Shown: positions 27,107 to 36,422 of the stretch, piece after piece | Position numbering within the stretch: the stretch's first letter is position 1 | Layout of the letters: each line of letters opens with the position of its first letter | NCBI RefSeq assembly: GCF_000009625.1 | Contig: NC_002678.2 | Span: 930,001 to 994,000 of the forward strand | Length of the DNA: 64,000 nucleotides | Reading direction: 5' to 3' | Source: Mesorhizobium japonicum MAFF 303099 | GTDB lineage: Bacteria > Pseudomonadota > Alphaproteobacteria > Rhizobiales > Rhizobiaceae | The notes under the pieces: generated by a model | Database searches by the model: none | What the model was told of the DNA's origin: nothing | What the model saw: the letters and a program-made list of their open reading frames with translations, nothing else | Made by a program: the position numbers and the translations under genes

Positions 27107-28579
27107 ATGGCAGTCGCCGCGCAAAATCGGGACGGCATATCAGCCCCGCTAGAGAATCAATCGGTCGGCTGGGCGCTGGCAAGCCTGTCGCTCGCCACGC
27201 TGCTGTCGTCGCTCGGAACCAGCATTGCCAGCGTCGGGCTGCCTTCGCTGATGCAGACGTTCGGCGCGTCGTTCCAAGCCGTGCAATGGGTGGTTCTGGC
27301 CTATCTCCTCGTCATCACCACGTTGATCGTCAGCGCCGGGCGGCTGGCCGACATGTTCGGGCGCCGGCCGCTGCTGCTTGGCGGCATCGCGCTGTTCACA
27401 TCGGCATCGGTGCTCTGCGGCCTGGCGCCGACGCTGTGGCTGCTGATTGCCGCGCGCGCCGTGCAGGGGCTGGGCGCCGCACTGATGATGGCGCTGACGC
27501 TGGCCTTTGTCGCGGAGACGGTGAGCAAGGAGCGGACCGGCAGCGCCATGGGCCTGCTCGGCGCCATGTCGGCGATCGGCACGACGCTCGGCCCCTCGCT
27601 CGGCGGCCTGCTGATCGCCGGCCTCGGCTGGCGGGCGATCTTCCTGGTCAATGTGCCGCTGGGCCTGCTGACCTTCGCCCTCGCCTGGCGCGCCCTGCCC
27701 GCTCGCAACAACACATCTCAGGCCGCCCAAGGCAAGTTCGACGCGATGGGCACTGTCCTGCTGGCCCTGACGCTGGCCGCCTATGCCTTGGCCATGACGC
27801 TTGGCCGGGGCCATTTCGGTGCGCTCAACATCGGCCTGCTGGCCGCTACCGCTCTCGGCATCGGTCTATTCGCCGTCGCCCAGAAGCGGGTAAGGAACCC
27901 GCTGGTCCAACTCGCCAGTTTCCGGGACCCGCGGCTCAGCGCCAGTCTGGTCATGAGCCTCATCGTCGCCACGGTGATGATGGCGACCCTGGTGGTCGCG
28001 CCGTTCTATCTGTCGCGCGGACTAGGGCTCGATGCCGCGATGGTCGGCCTGGTGCTTTCGACCGGGCCGCTTGTCTCGGCCCTGTCGGCGTTGCTGGCCG
28101 GGCGGCTCTCCGATCGCTTTGGAGCCCACCGGATGATGGTCGCCGGGCTCACCGGCCTCGCCACGGGCACATTTCTGCTCTCGCTCGCCATGACGAAACT
28201 CGGCATTGCCAGCTATGTCGTTCCCATCACTGTCACCTGCTTCGGCTACGCCCTGTTCCAGACTTCCAACAATGCGGCCGTCATGAGCGGTGTCGGCGCC
28301 GGCGAACGCGGCGTCATTTCAGGCCTGCTCAATTTGTCGCGCAATCTCGGCCTCGTCACCGGCGCATCCCTGATGGGCGCCATCTTCGCGGTTGCATCGG
28401 CCGGCGCCGGCCAAGGAACAGGACAGGACGTTCTGAGCTCCGCCGCAGCCGCCCGGGGCATGCAGGTCACCTTTGAGACGGCAACGGGCCTAGCGCTGGT
28501 TGCATTGCTGCTCGCGCTGTTGTCATTCCGCAACGCGGTCAAACATGCGCGATTGGGGCATTCAATGCGAAATGCCTGA
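27107..28579 (+). CDS. MFS transporter, DHA2 (14-helix) drug efflux type
   Basis: 490 residues from an ATG after GGAAAGGAG. The family motif A is GRLADMFGRRPLLLGG, and motif C is LGPSLGGLLIAGLGWRAIF. Fourteen membrane segments are likely. Proton-driven efflux of a drug or toxic metabolite in the inner membrane is expected. Control by the divergent LysR protein is inferred from position. Confidence 0.9.
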   Translation: MAVAAQNRDGISAPLENQSVGWALASLSLATLLSSLGTSIASVGLPSLMQTFGASFQAVQWVVLAYLLVITTLIVSAGRLADMFGRRPLLLGGIALFTSASVLCGLAPTLWLLIAARAVQGLGAALMMALTLAFVAETVSKERTGSAMGLLGAMSAIGTTLGPSLGGLLIAGLGWRAIFLVNVPLGLLTFALAWRALPARNNTSQAAQGKFDAMGTVLLALTLAAYALAMTLGRGHFGALNIGLLAATALGIGLFAVAQKRVRNPLVQLASFRDPRLSASLVMSLIVATVMMATLVVAPFYLSRGLGLDAAMVGLVLSTGPLVSALSALLAGRLSDRFGAHRMMVAGLTGLATGTFLLSLAMTKLGIASYVVPITVTCFGYALFQTSNNAAVMSGVGAGERGVISGLLNLSRNLGLVTGASLMGAIFAVASAGAGQGTGQDVLSSAAAARGMQVTFETATGLALVALLLALLSFRNAVKHARLGHSMRNA

Positions 28580-28603
28580 CATTGCAGGGGCTTGGGCGAA
28601 CGC

Positions 28604-29101
28604 TCAGGCCCCCGCCCGTTTGCGGCGCTCATAGAGCATGACCAGCGTTTCGGCCGTCAGCGCCGGCTTTTCCTCGCCTTCGATTTCGACGGTATTGGCT
28701 GCCTTCATCAGATATTGGCCGGGCCCCCTGTCCTCCATGGAAAGCAGAACCGTGCGCAATCTGATGCGCGCGCCGGCCTTGACCGGCGCCAGGAAACGCA
28801 CCTTGTCGAAGCCATAGTTGAAGGCGGCCTGGGTGTTTTCCGGCACGATGCCCATGCCGAGCGCCAACGCGCCGATGATCGACAATGTCAGATAGCCATG
28901 CGCGATCGTGGTGCGGAACGGACTTTGCCGCCGCGCGCGCTCAGGGTCGACATGGATCCATTGATGATCGCCGGTGCACTCGGCGAATTGGTTGATACGG
29001 TCCTGATCGACCGTGGTCCATTCCGAGACGCCGAGCTCCTGCCCGGACATCGTTCTCAACTGCTCGTAGGTCGGCGGCGTTTTAGGCCGTACTTCGTTCA
29101 T
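28604..29101 (-). CDS. MaoC-like (R)-specific enoyl-CoA hydratase
   Basis: 165 residues. The hydratase-2 motif is present: DRINQFAECTGDHQWIHVDPE contains the catalytic D and H of the hot-dog fold, followed by RTTIAHGYLTLSI. Similar to NodN-type proteins of rhizobia. It probably hydrates enoyl-CoA for fatty-acid or polyhydroxyalkanoate metabolism; the phasin gene lies just downstream on the same strand. Confidence 0.88.
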   Translation of the reverse strand: MNEVRPKTPPTYEQLRTMSGQELGVSEWTTVDQDRINQFAECTGDHQWIHVDPERARRQSPFRTTIAHGYLTLSIIGALALGMGIVPENTQAAFNYGFDKVRFLAPVKAGARIRLRTVLLSMEDRGPGQYLMKAANTVEIEGEEKPALTAETLVMLYERRKRAGA

Positions 29102-29360
29102 TCCTGCTTTCCCGATCGCTTGCCGTGCCTCCGGACCACGAACGGATGGCCCCTGTCAATTCACCCCTTGCGAATCCGTTCCGCCGAATTCCGGCTGAAT
29201 CGCGCTACGCCTTGCCATGCAACGGCAGGCCGAATTCGGATTTTCGCACCTTCCAGAGGCGCCGGGCTACTGCGGCGTGGCGGGGATGCAACTATGCGCA
29301 AGGTTGCCAAATTGCAAACCGGCATGTCCCGCCGAAGACGAAACGACGAGCCGCGGAAGC

Positions 29361-29789
29361 CTATTTCTGCCCGTAGCCGGCGCGGATTTCCTCCATCGCC
29401 TCCTTGATGCGCGCGCGCAGGATTTCGATCGATTCGGTTCCGGATTTGCGAGCCAGTTCAGCCACTTCACCGGTATTCTTAAGCGCGGCCTCGAACGATT
29501 TCCTGGCGAATTCGGTCTGCTTGGCCATCAGTTCCTGAGGGTTGCCCGGCGCCCGGTAGCTCTGCGCCATGTCGGCAATTTCACGCAGCGTGTCCTGCAG
29601 CATTTCGCGCTGCCTCGACAACAGCGAGGTCGCGCCGGCGGCGCCGGCTCGCGCCGATTTCTCCAAGGCTTCGAGGTTCTTGCGGTGATGGGCAAGGATC
29701 GCCTCGACATCGACATTTGGCACCTTCAGGTCGCGGCCGAACCTGCCGAACATGTCCATGAAGGAATCGGATTCCGGTTGCCTGGCCAT
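29361..29789 (-). CDS. Phasin-family protein
   Basis: 142 residues from ATG 29789 (GGGGAGAAG leader); the open frame upstream to 29843 is not coding. Amphipathic and mostly helical, with FGRDLKVPNVDVEAILAHH followed by RKNLEALEKSARAG and a charged C-terminus. This matches the phasin pattern of polyhydroxyalkanoate-granule surface proteins. The 259 bp between it and the MaoC gene show no gene. Confidence 0.8.
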   Translation of the reverse strand: MARQPESDSFMDMFGRFGRDLKVPNVDVEAILAHHRKNLEALEKSARAGAAGATSLLSRQREMLQDTLREIADMAQSYRAPGNPQELMAKQTEFARKSFEAALKNTGEVAELARKSGTESIEILRARIKEAMEEIRAGYGQK

Positions 29790-29892
29790 GCTGTCTTCTC
29801 CCCTTTGCCGCAAATGCGGATGCCCTCGCCTGGAGCATAGCACTCGGCTGCCGCCTGTCCATTTCGAACACAGGCCTGACGATCGATGCGCA

Positions 29893-31188
29893 TCAATTGA
29901 CCGGGAGCAGCAGCTCGATCGTATAGAGCACGATACCCGCCAGCCCGCCGATGATCATGCCGTTGAAGCGGATATATTGCAGGTCCCGACCGATGTTCAT
30001 CTCGATCAGCCGCGTCAGTTGCGCCAGGTCCCAGCGCTTGACCTGGTCGGCGATGAATTTCGACACGCCGCTCTTCTGGCTTTCGACGAAGGCGGCCAGC
30101 GCCACGACGAACCCCTGGTTCATGTCGGCCCGGATCTGCGCATCGCCGGCGAGATGGCGGCCGACCTCGACGAACATGTTGGCGAGATGCGCCCGGATCA
30201 CCGAATTCGGCGCCTTGGCGTCCTGCTCGATGAACAGGCTGAGGCTCTCCCACATGTCGCCAGCCAGCGCCCTGACTTCGGGTCGGGCGAGGAAATCATG
30301 CTTCATCTTCTCGGCGCGCTTTGCGTATTGCTTGGACGTCCGCAGCCGCTCGACGAAGCCTTGCGCGAAACGGTCGAACTCGGCGCGCATCGGGTGGTCG
30401 GGATCGGCGCGCACCTCGTCAAGCAAGGAGCCTGCCGAGGCGACGATCTTCTTCAGGAGATAGGCGTCGGCGCGGAACAGATTGAACAGCGACGGCAGCT
30501 CCTCGCGGATTTTTTCTCGCATCGTCGCCAGCGCCTGTTCGTCGTTGAGGAAGCGGCCGACCACCTTGATGAATTCGTCGAACAGCTTCTGGTGGCGGCG
30601 GTCGTCGGTAAGTGCTGACAACAGCTCGGCGGCCAGCGGCGCCAGCGGCACCTTTTCGATCTGCTCGAGCATGCGGCTGGTGACGAAGCCGCGCAGGCCG
30701 GACTGCTCGACCGCGGCAAGTGTCTGCGGCACCAGCCGCACGACGAAGCGCGACAGGCCGGCGGCGCGTTCGGCATCGGTCAGCCAATCGGCGACGAGCA
30801 CCGCAAAATCGACCTCGGCGAGTTTTTCCCGCACCGGCTCCGGCGCCAGGAAATTGGCCTCGATGAAGCGGCCGAGATTGTCGGCGATGCGGTTCTGGTT
30901 TTCCGGGATGATGGCGGTGTGCGGGATTGGCAGCCCGAGCGGCCGCCTGAACAGCGCCACCACCGCGTACCAGTCGGCAAGGCCGCCAATGGTCGCCGCC
31001 TCGGCGAAAGCGGAGACGAACCCCAGCCATGGATGGGAGTTCTCGAACGACTTGGCCAAGGCGAACACCAGCACGCAAAGCCCCAGCGCCGCCGTGGCGA
31101 TGAATTTGGTGCGTCGCAACGCCGAGAGCTTGACGGCCGCGTCGGCATCGAAACGGACAGGCGCCAGGGACGGAGCCGATTGTGACAT
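29893..31188 (-). CDS. DUF445-family membrane protein
   Basis: 431 residues. One hydrophobic segment lies near the N-terminus (FIATAALGLCVLVFALA) and another at the C-terminus (NGMIIGGLAGIVLYTIELLL), with a long helical domain between. The family hallmark is EAATIGGLADWYAVVALFRRPLGLPIPHTAIIP. Function is unknown; probably inner-membrane. An IRO-like box lies 130 bp upstream but may serve rirA instead. Confidence 0.88.
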   Translation of the reverse strand: MSQSAPSLAPVRFDADAAVKLSALRRTKFIATAALGLCVLVFALAKSFENSHPWLGFVSAFAEAATIGGLADWYAVVALFRRPLGLPIPHTAIIPENQNRIADNLGRFIEANFLAPEPVREKLAEVDFAVLVADWLTDAERAAGLSRFVVRLVPQTLAAVEQSGLRGFVTSRMLEQIEKVPLAPLAAELLSALTDDRRHQKLFDEFIKVVGRFLNDEQALATMREKIREELPSLFNLFRADAYLLKKIVASAGSLLDEVRADPDHPMRAEFDRFAQGFVERLRTSKQYAKRAEKMKHDFLARPEVRALAGDMWESLSLFIEQDAKAPNSVIRAHLANMFVEVGRHLAGDAQIRADMNQGFVVALAAFVESQKSGVSKFIADQVKRWDLAQLTRLIEMNIGRDLQYIRFNGMIIGGLAGIVLYTIELLLPVN

Positions 31189-31317
31189 GGATGAACTTGC
31201 TCCTCGTCGATCTCAGGTCGACCTCTGGTTGATCTCGGGCCTATCTAAGGTTTCGTCAGCCGGAATGCCCGTAGTGGCCGGTTTTCCCCGTGTTTTGCCG
31301 GGCCGCGCACATAAAGT

Positions 31318-31332
31318 TGACGAGAATATTCA
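31318..31332. promoter_or_regulatory. IRO-like box (TGA-N9-TCA) upstream of rirA
   Basis: TGACGAGAATATTCA fits the rhizobial iron-responsive operator TGA-N9-TCA bound by RirA. It shares the GAATA core with the box between hmuP and hmuR. It lies between the DUF445 gene and rirA and could serve either; autoregulation of rirA is the simpler reading. Confidence 0.6.
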
Positions 31333-31350
31333 TCTATGATGCCCGGCTAG

Positions 31351-31367
31351 TCTGGAATTGTTCCAAG
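31351..31367. promoter_or_regulatory. ICE-like Irr box upstream of rirA
   Basis: TCTGGAATTGTTCCAAG matches 15 of 17 positions of the iron-control element TTTRGAAYNRTTCYAAA bound by Irr, and contains the palindrome TGGAA-TTG-TTCCA. It lies 120 bp before the rirA start. Irr repression of rirA in low iron is known in other rhizobia, which supports the call. Confidence 0.6.
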
Positions 31368-31487
31368 GTATAGGCCATATTCGGGTCAAGGCCAGCGCGG
31401 CGAACCCGAAACTCCGGGATCAGAGCCGCGAGGCAAAGTTCGGGAATCCAGCGTGGTTGGACCGCGCCGGCGCCTAGTGAGGATAAA

Positions 31488-31949
31488 ATGCGGCTTACAC
31501 GCCAGACCAATTATGCCATGCGCATCCTGATGTACTGTGCCGCCAACAATGACCGGTTGAGCCGTATTCCCGAAATCGCGACCGCCTATTCGGTGTCGGA
31601 ACTGTTCCTGTTCAAGATCCTGCAGCCGCTGGTCGAGAACGGACTGGTCGAGACGGTGCGCGGCAGGAATGGCGGCGTCCGGCTTGGCCGCGCCGCCGAG
31701 GCGATCAGTCTCTTCGACGTCGTGCGCGTGACGGAGGAAAGCTTCGCCATGGCCGAATGCTTCGAAAACGATGCCGCCGAATGCCCGCTGGTCGACAGCT
31801 GCGCGCTGAATTCGGCGCTGCGCGAGGCCCTCAACGCCTTCTTCGCCGTGCTCGCCCGCTACACGATCGCCGATATGGTGGCGGCAAGGCCGAATGTGCG
31901 CAACCTGCTCGGCATCGACATGCTGGAGCGCCGCGCCCCGGCCGCGTGA
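31488..31949 (+). CDS. rirA: RirA, Rrf2-family iron-responsive repressor
   Basis: 153 residues. The winged helix MRLTRQTNYAMRILMYCAAN is the RirA-type Rrf2 N-terminus, and the three iron-sulphur cluster ligands are at C91, C99 and C105 (AECFE, AECPLVDSC), the spacing known for RirA. With a cluster it represses iron-uptake genes in iron-replete cells by binding IRO boxes. The hmu locus next door, with its IRO box, is the expected target. Confidence 0.93.
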   Translation: MRLTRQTNYAMRILMYCAANNDRLSRIPEIATAYSVSELFLFKILQPLVENGLVETVRGRNGGVRLGRAAEAISLFDVVRVTEESFAMAECFENDAAECPLVDSCALNSALREALNAFFAVLARYTIADMVAARPNVRNLLGIDMLERRAPAA

Positions 31950-31971
31950 GCAAGTCTCCTCGCGTCTGGGT

Positions 31972-32103
31972 AGGTCTGTTGAGATTCAGGTCAGGCCGAG
32001 TCGAGAATGGCGGGTTCCGAGAACCGGAACGGAGCGTACTTTCGGGTACGTGAGTACCGGAAGCGCAGGAAACCTGCCATTCGCAGGCCGGCCTCAATAG
32101 ACC
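31972..32103. repeat. Intergenic mosaic repeat, copy 1
   Basis: Begins AGGTCTGTTGAGATTCAGGT and runs through GAATGGC, CCGAGAACCGGA and GGAGCGTACTTTCG to GCAGGCCGG. The same ordered blocks occur at 47588-47754. The right end is eroded (CAATAGACC). It lies between rirA and hmuV, and its last bases include the hmuV stop codon. Confidence 0.8.
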
Positions 32104-32885
32104 GACGATTGCGGCAACACGAACGGCATGTTGCCGGCCGGCAGCACGCCGACCCTGAGCCGGCAATCAAACACTTTTTCGATCAGATCATCGCTCAGCA
32201 CGTCCTGTGGCGAACCGGTGGCCGCGAGCCGGCCGCGATGCATGACGAAAATCCGGTCGGCATACATGGAAGTCAGATTGAGGTCGTGCAGGATGGCGAC
32301 CACACCCCCGCCCCTTTTGGCGAAATCCCGGGCGATATTCATGATGATCAGCTGGTGCTTGATGTCGAGGCTGGAAACCGGCTCGTCGAGGAACAGGTAG
32401 CGCGGCTTGCCGTCGAGCACCGGCGCCCAGACCTGGCACAGCACGCGCGCAAGCTGGACGCGCTGCTGCTCGCCGCCCGAAAGCTCCTGATAGAAACGTC
32501 CTGCAAAACCGTCGAGGTCGACACGCGCCAGCGCCCGCTCCGGCAGCCGCGCATCCTCGCCCGGCAAGGCGCCCGAGCGCCCGCCGACAAGGCCGAGCTT
32601 GACCACCTCGCGCACTGTGAACGGGAAGGACAGCGTCGTCGCCTGCGGCAGCACCGCGCGATGCACCGCCATCTCGGCCGGCCTCATCGACGAAAGGTTA
32701 TGGCCGTTGAGCGCGATGCGCCCGGTGTAGGCGAACTCGCCCGACAAAGCCTTCAGGAAGGTCGTCTTGCCCGAACCGTTAGGACCGACGATGGCCGCGA
32801 CTTCGCCGGGCCGGGCGTCGAAATCGACACCGCCGACGATGCGCTTGCCGGCGATATCGACGGAAACATCCCTTGCCTCGATCAT
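32094..32885 (-). CDS. hmuV: HmuV, haem ABC transporter ATP-binding protein
   Basis: 263 residues from ATG 32885; longer open frames upstream overlap hmuU out of frame and are not coding. Walker A is GPNGSGKT (34-41), the ABC signature is LSGGEQQRVQLARV, and Walker B is RYLFLDEP followed by the switch histidine in LHDLNL. It powers haem import through HmuU. Last gene of hmuPSTUV. Confidence 0.93.
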   Translation of the reverse strand: MIEARDVSVDIAGKRIVGGVDFDARPGEVAAIVGPNGSGKTTFLKALSGEFAYTGRIALNGHNLSSMRPAEMAVHRAVLPQATTLSFPFTVREVVKLGLVGGRSGALPGEDARLPERALARVDLDGFAGRFYQELSGGEQQRVQLARVLCQVWAPVLDGKPRYLFLDEPVSSLDIKHQLIIMNIARDFAKRGGGVVAILHDLNLTSMYADRIFVMHRGRLAATGSPQDVLSDDLIEKVFDCRLRVGVLPAGNMPFVLPQSSVY

Positions 32886-32901
32886 CAACGCCTCATAGGT
32901 C

Positions 32902-34005
32902 TCAGAGATCGACCACGCCGCGCTTGCGCAGCAGGATCCACAGGAAGAACGGCGCGCCCGCGATCGCGGTGACGATGCCGATCGGCAATTCGGCCGGCGA
33001 CACGACGGTGCGCGCGACGGCATCGGCCAACAGCAGCAGCGAGGCGCCAAGCAGCGCCGAAGCCGGCAAGAGATAGCGATTGTCCGGACCGATCAGCAGG
33101 CGCAGCAGATGCGGCACGACGATGCCGACGAAGCCGATGCCGCCGCTGACGGCGACGGAGGCGCCGATCGCCGCCGAGACACCGATGATCGCCGTGTATT
33201 TCAGCCGCTGTACCGGAATGCCGAGATGGCCGGCGGTCGCCTCGCCCAGCGCCAGCGCGTTGAGGCCGCGCGCCAGGAAAGGCATCGCCGCCAGCGCCAG
33301 TATGATGATCGGTCCGACGGAACCGATCTTCGCCCATGTCGCGCCGCCAAGCGATCCGAGTGACCAGAACGTCAGGTCGCGCAGCTGGCGATCGTCCGCC
33401 ATGAAGATGAGGATGCCGGTCAACGCCATGGCAAAGGCTGCCAGGGCGATGCCGGCAAGCAGCATGGTGGCGACCGAGGTTTGGCCACGTCGCGTCGCGA
33501 CCTGATAAAGCACCAGTGTCGAGGCAAGGCCCCCGAAGAAGGCCGCCAACGGCAGCGCAGGCGTGCCGAGCAAGGCCATCACGGGCGCCAGCACCGTGGT
33601 GCCGAGCACGATGATGGCCACCGCGCCGAGGCTGGAGCCGGCAGAAACGCCGATCAGGCCGGGATCGGCCAGCGGATTGCGGAACAGCCCCTGCATGACG
33701 GCGCCCGAGACCGCGAGCGCCGCGCCGACCAGCATGCCGAGAACGATGCGCGGCAAACGGATGTCGTAAATGATCAGACTGTCGCGCGCACTCAGCGCCG
33801 CATCGCTCGGGATGCCCCCAAGAAGCGAGCCCTTGAGGACGCTGACGGCCGAAGCATCCGATGCCCCTGACGTGAGCGACAAAAGCATGGCGGCCGCGAG
33901 CCCGAGGCACAGCAACAGGATGACGATGCGGGCGCGGCCGGAGCGGTCACCTTCGGATGCATTCGCCATGACCTTCACCGGGCCGGCGATCGATTGATCG
34001 ACCAT
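32902..34005 (-). CDS. hmuU: HmuU, haem ABC transporter permease
   Basis: 367 residues of the FecCD family with about nine or ten membrane segments. Signature stretches are RLPRIVLGMLVGAALAVSGA, QGLFRNPLADPGLIGVSAG and GFVGIVVPHLLRLLIGPDNR. It forms the inner-membrane channel for haem. It starts 11 bp after the hmuT stop, within the operon. Confidence 0.93.
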   Translation of the reverse strand: MVDQSIAGPVKVMANASEGDRSGRARIVILLLCLGLAAAMLLSLTSGASDASAVSVLKGSLLGGIPSDAALSARDSLIIYDIRLPRIVLGMLVGAALAVSGAVMQGLFRNPLADPGLIGVSAGSSLGAVAIIVLGTTVLAPVMALLGTPALPLAAFFGGLASTLVLYQVATRRGQTSVATMLLAGIALAAFAMALTGILIFMADDRQLRDLTFWSLGSLGGATWAKIGSVGPIIILALAAMPFLARGLNALALGEATAGHLGIPVQRLKYTAIIGVSAAIGASVAVSGGIGFVGIVVPHLLRLLIGPDNRYLLPASALLGASLLLLADAVARTVVSPAELPIGIVTAIAGAPFFLWILLRKRGVVDL

Positions 34006-34016
34006 GATCTGCCCGC

Positions 34017-34919
34017 TCAGTCCGTGACTTCAGCGCCATAGAGCGAGACGGCGAGGTCGTGAATGGCGTCGGCCGTGCGTGGCCCGAAGCCGAGCAGATA
34101 GCCGCCATCGATGCGGATCAGCTTGCGCGCGGTTCCGGCCGGCGTCGAGGCGATCGACGGGGTGCCGAACAATTCGTCGTCCGACACCGGCGGCCCGGCA
34201 TTGCTCATCATCAGGATCACGTCAGGCCTGGCGGTAATGATTGCCTCGTCGGACATCTGCTTGTAGCCGGAGAAGCCATCGACGGCGTTGACCCCGCCTG
34301 CCAGCTTGACCATGCCGTCGGCCGCGGTTTCGCTGCCGGCCGCCAGGATCTTGCCGCCCTGCAGCGACAGCACGAACAGGATGCGCTTGCGCTCCTTGAT
34401 CGAGGCTGTCTGCTTTTCGGCTGATGTCAGCTTGGCATCGAGCTCCTTGGCCAGCACCTCGGCCTTGGCATCGACGCCAAGCGCCTTACCGACGATGCGG
34501 ACCTTCTCGAGGATGCCGTCGTGGCTATAATGCTCGGGCACTTCGATGAAGGGGATGCTGGTTTTCTTCAGCACATCGACGGCTTCCTTGGGGCCGCTTC
34601 CGTGCAGCGTCAGGATGCCGGTCGGATTGACCGACAGCACGCCTTCCGGCGACAGCGCGCGCATATAACCGACATCGGGCAAGGCAAGCGCCGCTTTCGG
34701 ATAATTGCTGGTGGAATCGCGCGCCACCAGGCGCTTCTCCTCGCCAAGCGCGTAGACGATTTCCGTGATCGAACCGCCTATGGCGGCGATCTTCGACGGA
34801 TCCGAGAAGACCGAGACGCCCTCGGCGGCGCCGGCCGGCTGCAGCGCGGCAAGGGAAAGGCCGACGATCGGGGCAAACATCGATCGGCGCATGGCCGGCA
34901 GGGTCGGGAAAAACCGCAT
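34017..34919 (-). CDS. hmuT: HmuT, periplasmic haem-binding protein
   Basis: 300 residues from ATG 34919 (GAGGAACAG leader); the upstream 22-codon extension is not needed. A signal peptide ends at LQPAGAAEG. This is a class III solute-binding protein: IAAIGGSITEIVYALG at the start of the first lobe, a central long helix, and RPDVILMMSNAGPP. It carries haem from the receptor to HmuUV. Confidence 0.92.
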   Translation of the reverse strand: MRFFPTLPAMRRSMFAPIVGLSLAALQPAGAAEGVSVFSDPSKIAAIGGSITEIVYALGEEKRLVARDSTSNYPKAALALPDVGYMRALSPEGVLSVNPTGILTLHGSGPKEAVDVLKKTSIPFIEVPEHYSHDGILEKVRIVGKALGVDAKAEVLAKELDAKLTSAEKQTASIKERKRILFVLSLQGGKILAAGSETAADGMVKLAGGVNAVDGFSGYKQMSDEAIITARPDVILMMSNAGPPVSDDELFGTPSIASTPAGTARKLIRIDGGYLLGFGPRTADAIHDLAVSLYGAEVTD

Positions 34920-34930
34920 CACACTGTTCC

Positions 34931-35992
34931 TCACGCTGCCGTCGGGCTTGGAATACGCGGCAGGTTCTCGGCCAGGAACCGCCAATCGTCGCGCTCGCTC
35001 TCGCCTTCATGGCGCTTGCCGAAGAACTGGATGATCATCTCGCCGTCGGCGGCATAGACCTCGAGCGAGGTGACATGACCATCCTTGGTCGGCTTGCGCA
35101 CCGCCCAGACTTCTTGGATGTGGTCGGTGCGTAGATGCAGGTGGAAGGTCTCGTCCAGAACGTTGATCCACGGTCCCATCGGCTTGATCGACCTGACCGG
35201 TCCGGAATGGATCTGGATGCAGCCGCGGTTGCCGACGAAGCACATGATCGGCATCTCGCCTTCGGCGGCATGGTGGAACATGGCGCCGACCGCATCATTG
35301 TCGAGCAGCCAGGCATAGTCCGTTCCGACCATGCGCACAGCCTGACGGCGGCTGAGCTTCAGCGTCTTCAGCATACCGAAGAACTGGTGCACGTCGGTCA
35401 GCCGGCTCCAGCGGTCGCGCAGATCGTCAGGGCTGACGGCGGTTGCCCCGGCCTCGCTCCGATCGTCGGAGATCGACCCTGAAATATCGACCGTCGGTTC
35501 CTGGTTGGACGATTCCAGCGAAGCGACCAGCTTCTGGTAGGCATAGAGACTGGAGGCCGGACGCAGATGCACCTTGTGCACCGCCTTGCCCGTCGCGTCG
35601 AAGAACTGCAGGCTACGGCGGATCTCGTCGCCGTCGCGCTTCTCCACGGCAAAGCCATGCGCCCAGACCTTTGGGAAGATGCGCAGGTCGATATTCTCGC
35701 CAAGCACCATGGCATTGTGGTTGCCCGTGACGACCTTGTCATAGACGCCGATCTTTTCGTGCACGGCGCTTTCGTTGCGGGTCAGCGCCATCACCTCGCC
35801 GACCGCCTCGAGACCGGTCAAGAGATCGTTGACGCGCGGTTCGATCCGAACGACGCCGTCGCCGCAATGCGCGGCGACCAACTCGGCTTCCGAAATGCCG
35901 AGCTGGGCGGCCAGGTCACGCTCGCGCGTCTTCGGATTTTCTGTCCGTGCCCGCCGGATTTCATGCGGGGCGGGTTTTACGCGCTGGTCCAT
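34931..35992 (-). CDS. hmuS: HmuS, haem-degrading/haem-trafficking factor
   Basis: 353 residues of the HemS/HmuS/ChuX family. It is a tandem duplication, with related halves (VGEVMALTRNESAVHEKIGV in the first, FGMLKTLKLSRRQAVRMVG in the second). Cytosolic; family members bind imported haem and help degrade it or pass it on. It starts 22 bp after the hmuP stop in the same operon. Confidence 0.92.
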   Translation of the reverse strand: MDQRVKPAPHEIRRARTENPKTRERDLAAQLGISEAELVAAHCGDGVVRIEPRVNDLLTGLEAVGEVMALTRNESAVHEKIGVYDKVVTGNHNAMVLGENIDLRIFPKVWAHGFAVEKRDGDEIRRSLQFFDATGKAVHKVHLRPASSLYAYQKLVASLESSNQEPTVDISGSISDDRSEAGATAVSPDDLRDRWSRLTDVHQFFGMLKTLKLSRRQAVRMVGTDYAWLLDNDAVGAMFHHAAEGEMPIMCFVGNRGCIQIHSGPVRSIKPMGPWINVLDETFHLHLRTDHIQEVWAVRKPTKDGHVTSLEVYAADGEMIIQFFGKRHEGESERDDWRFLAENLPRIPSPTAA

Positions 35993-36014
35993 GTCTCGTC
36001 CCTACTGCCTTGCC

Positions 36015-36221
36015 TTACTTGTTGAGAATGAGCTTGCCCTGCCGGGTGATCTTCAGCCGGTAGAGCGCGCCATGATGCTCGATGCCGATCTCGTGCTCGC
36101 CCTGGAACAGCGTGTTGCTGGAGAGCGTTCGCACCGCCAGCGGGATCCGATCGAAGCGGGTGGAGGCATCGTCGGAACGGCGGACGCGATAACGAAAATC
36201 GTTGGGATTGTGCGTGTTCAT
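36015..36221 (-). CDS. hmuP: HmuP/HemP-family haem-uptake regulator
   Basis: 68 residues. The HemP core is present: FDRIPLAVRTLSSNTLFQGE, then IEHHGALYRLKITRQGKLILNK to the end. In bradyrhizobia and Burkholderia such proteins activate the haem-receptor gene. First gene of the leftward operon, divergent from hmuR and downstream of the shared IRO box. Confidence 0.9.
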   Translation of the reverse strand: MNTHNPNDFRYRVRRSDDASTRFDRIPLAVRTLSSNTLFQGEHEIGIEHHGALYRLKITRQGKLILNK

Positions 36222-36287
36222 CTGGGTCGATCCCTTTCCTGTGCCGGGGCATCTGGCTAGGCGTTGCGAAATTGCCGATTCATTTCT

Positions 36288-36302
36288 TGACTTGAATAAT
36301 CA
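36288..36302. promoter_or_regulatory. IRO box between hmuP and hmuR
   Basis: TGACTTGAATAATCA is a perfect TGA-N9-TCA iron-responsive operator, readable on both strands, in the AT-rich centre of the divergent promoter region. RirA bound here would shut off both the hmuPSTUV operon and hmuR when iron is plentiful. Confidence 0.8.
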
Positions 36303-36422
36303 TGTTTACTAGTCAGTGCAATACCGGAGTAAACGAGTCAACATTTAAGACACCGGACACGATGAAAAATGCCAGCGAGCCCGAGGCCAGCCAGCAAGAA
36401 ACCTGGAATCTGGAGTTGGGGC

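Noticed and set aside
31972..32103. Short open frames (for example 31894-32100) as genes
   Set aside because: They translate the intergenic mosaic repeat; the same peptide pieces arise from copy 2 at 47588.
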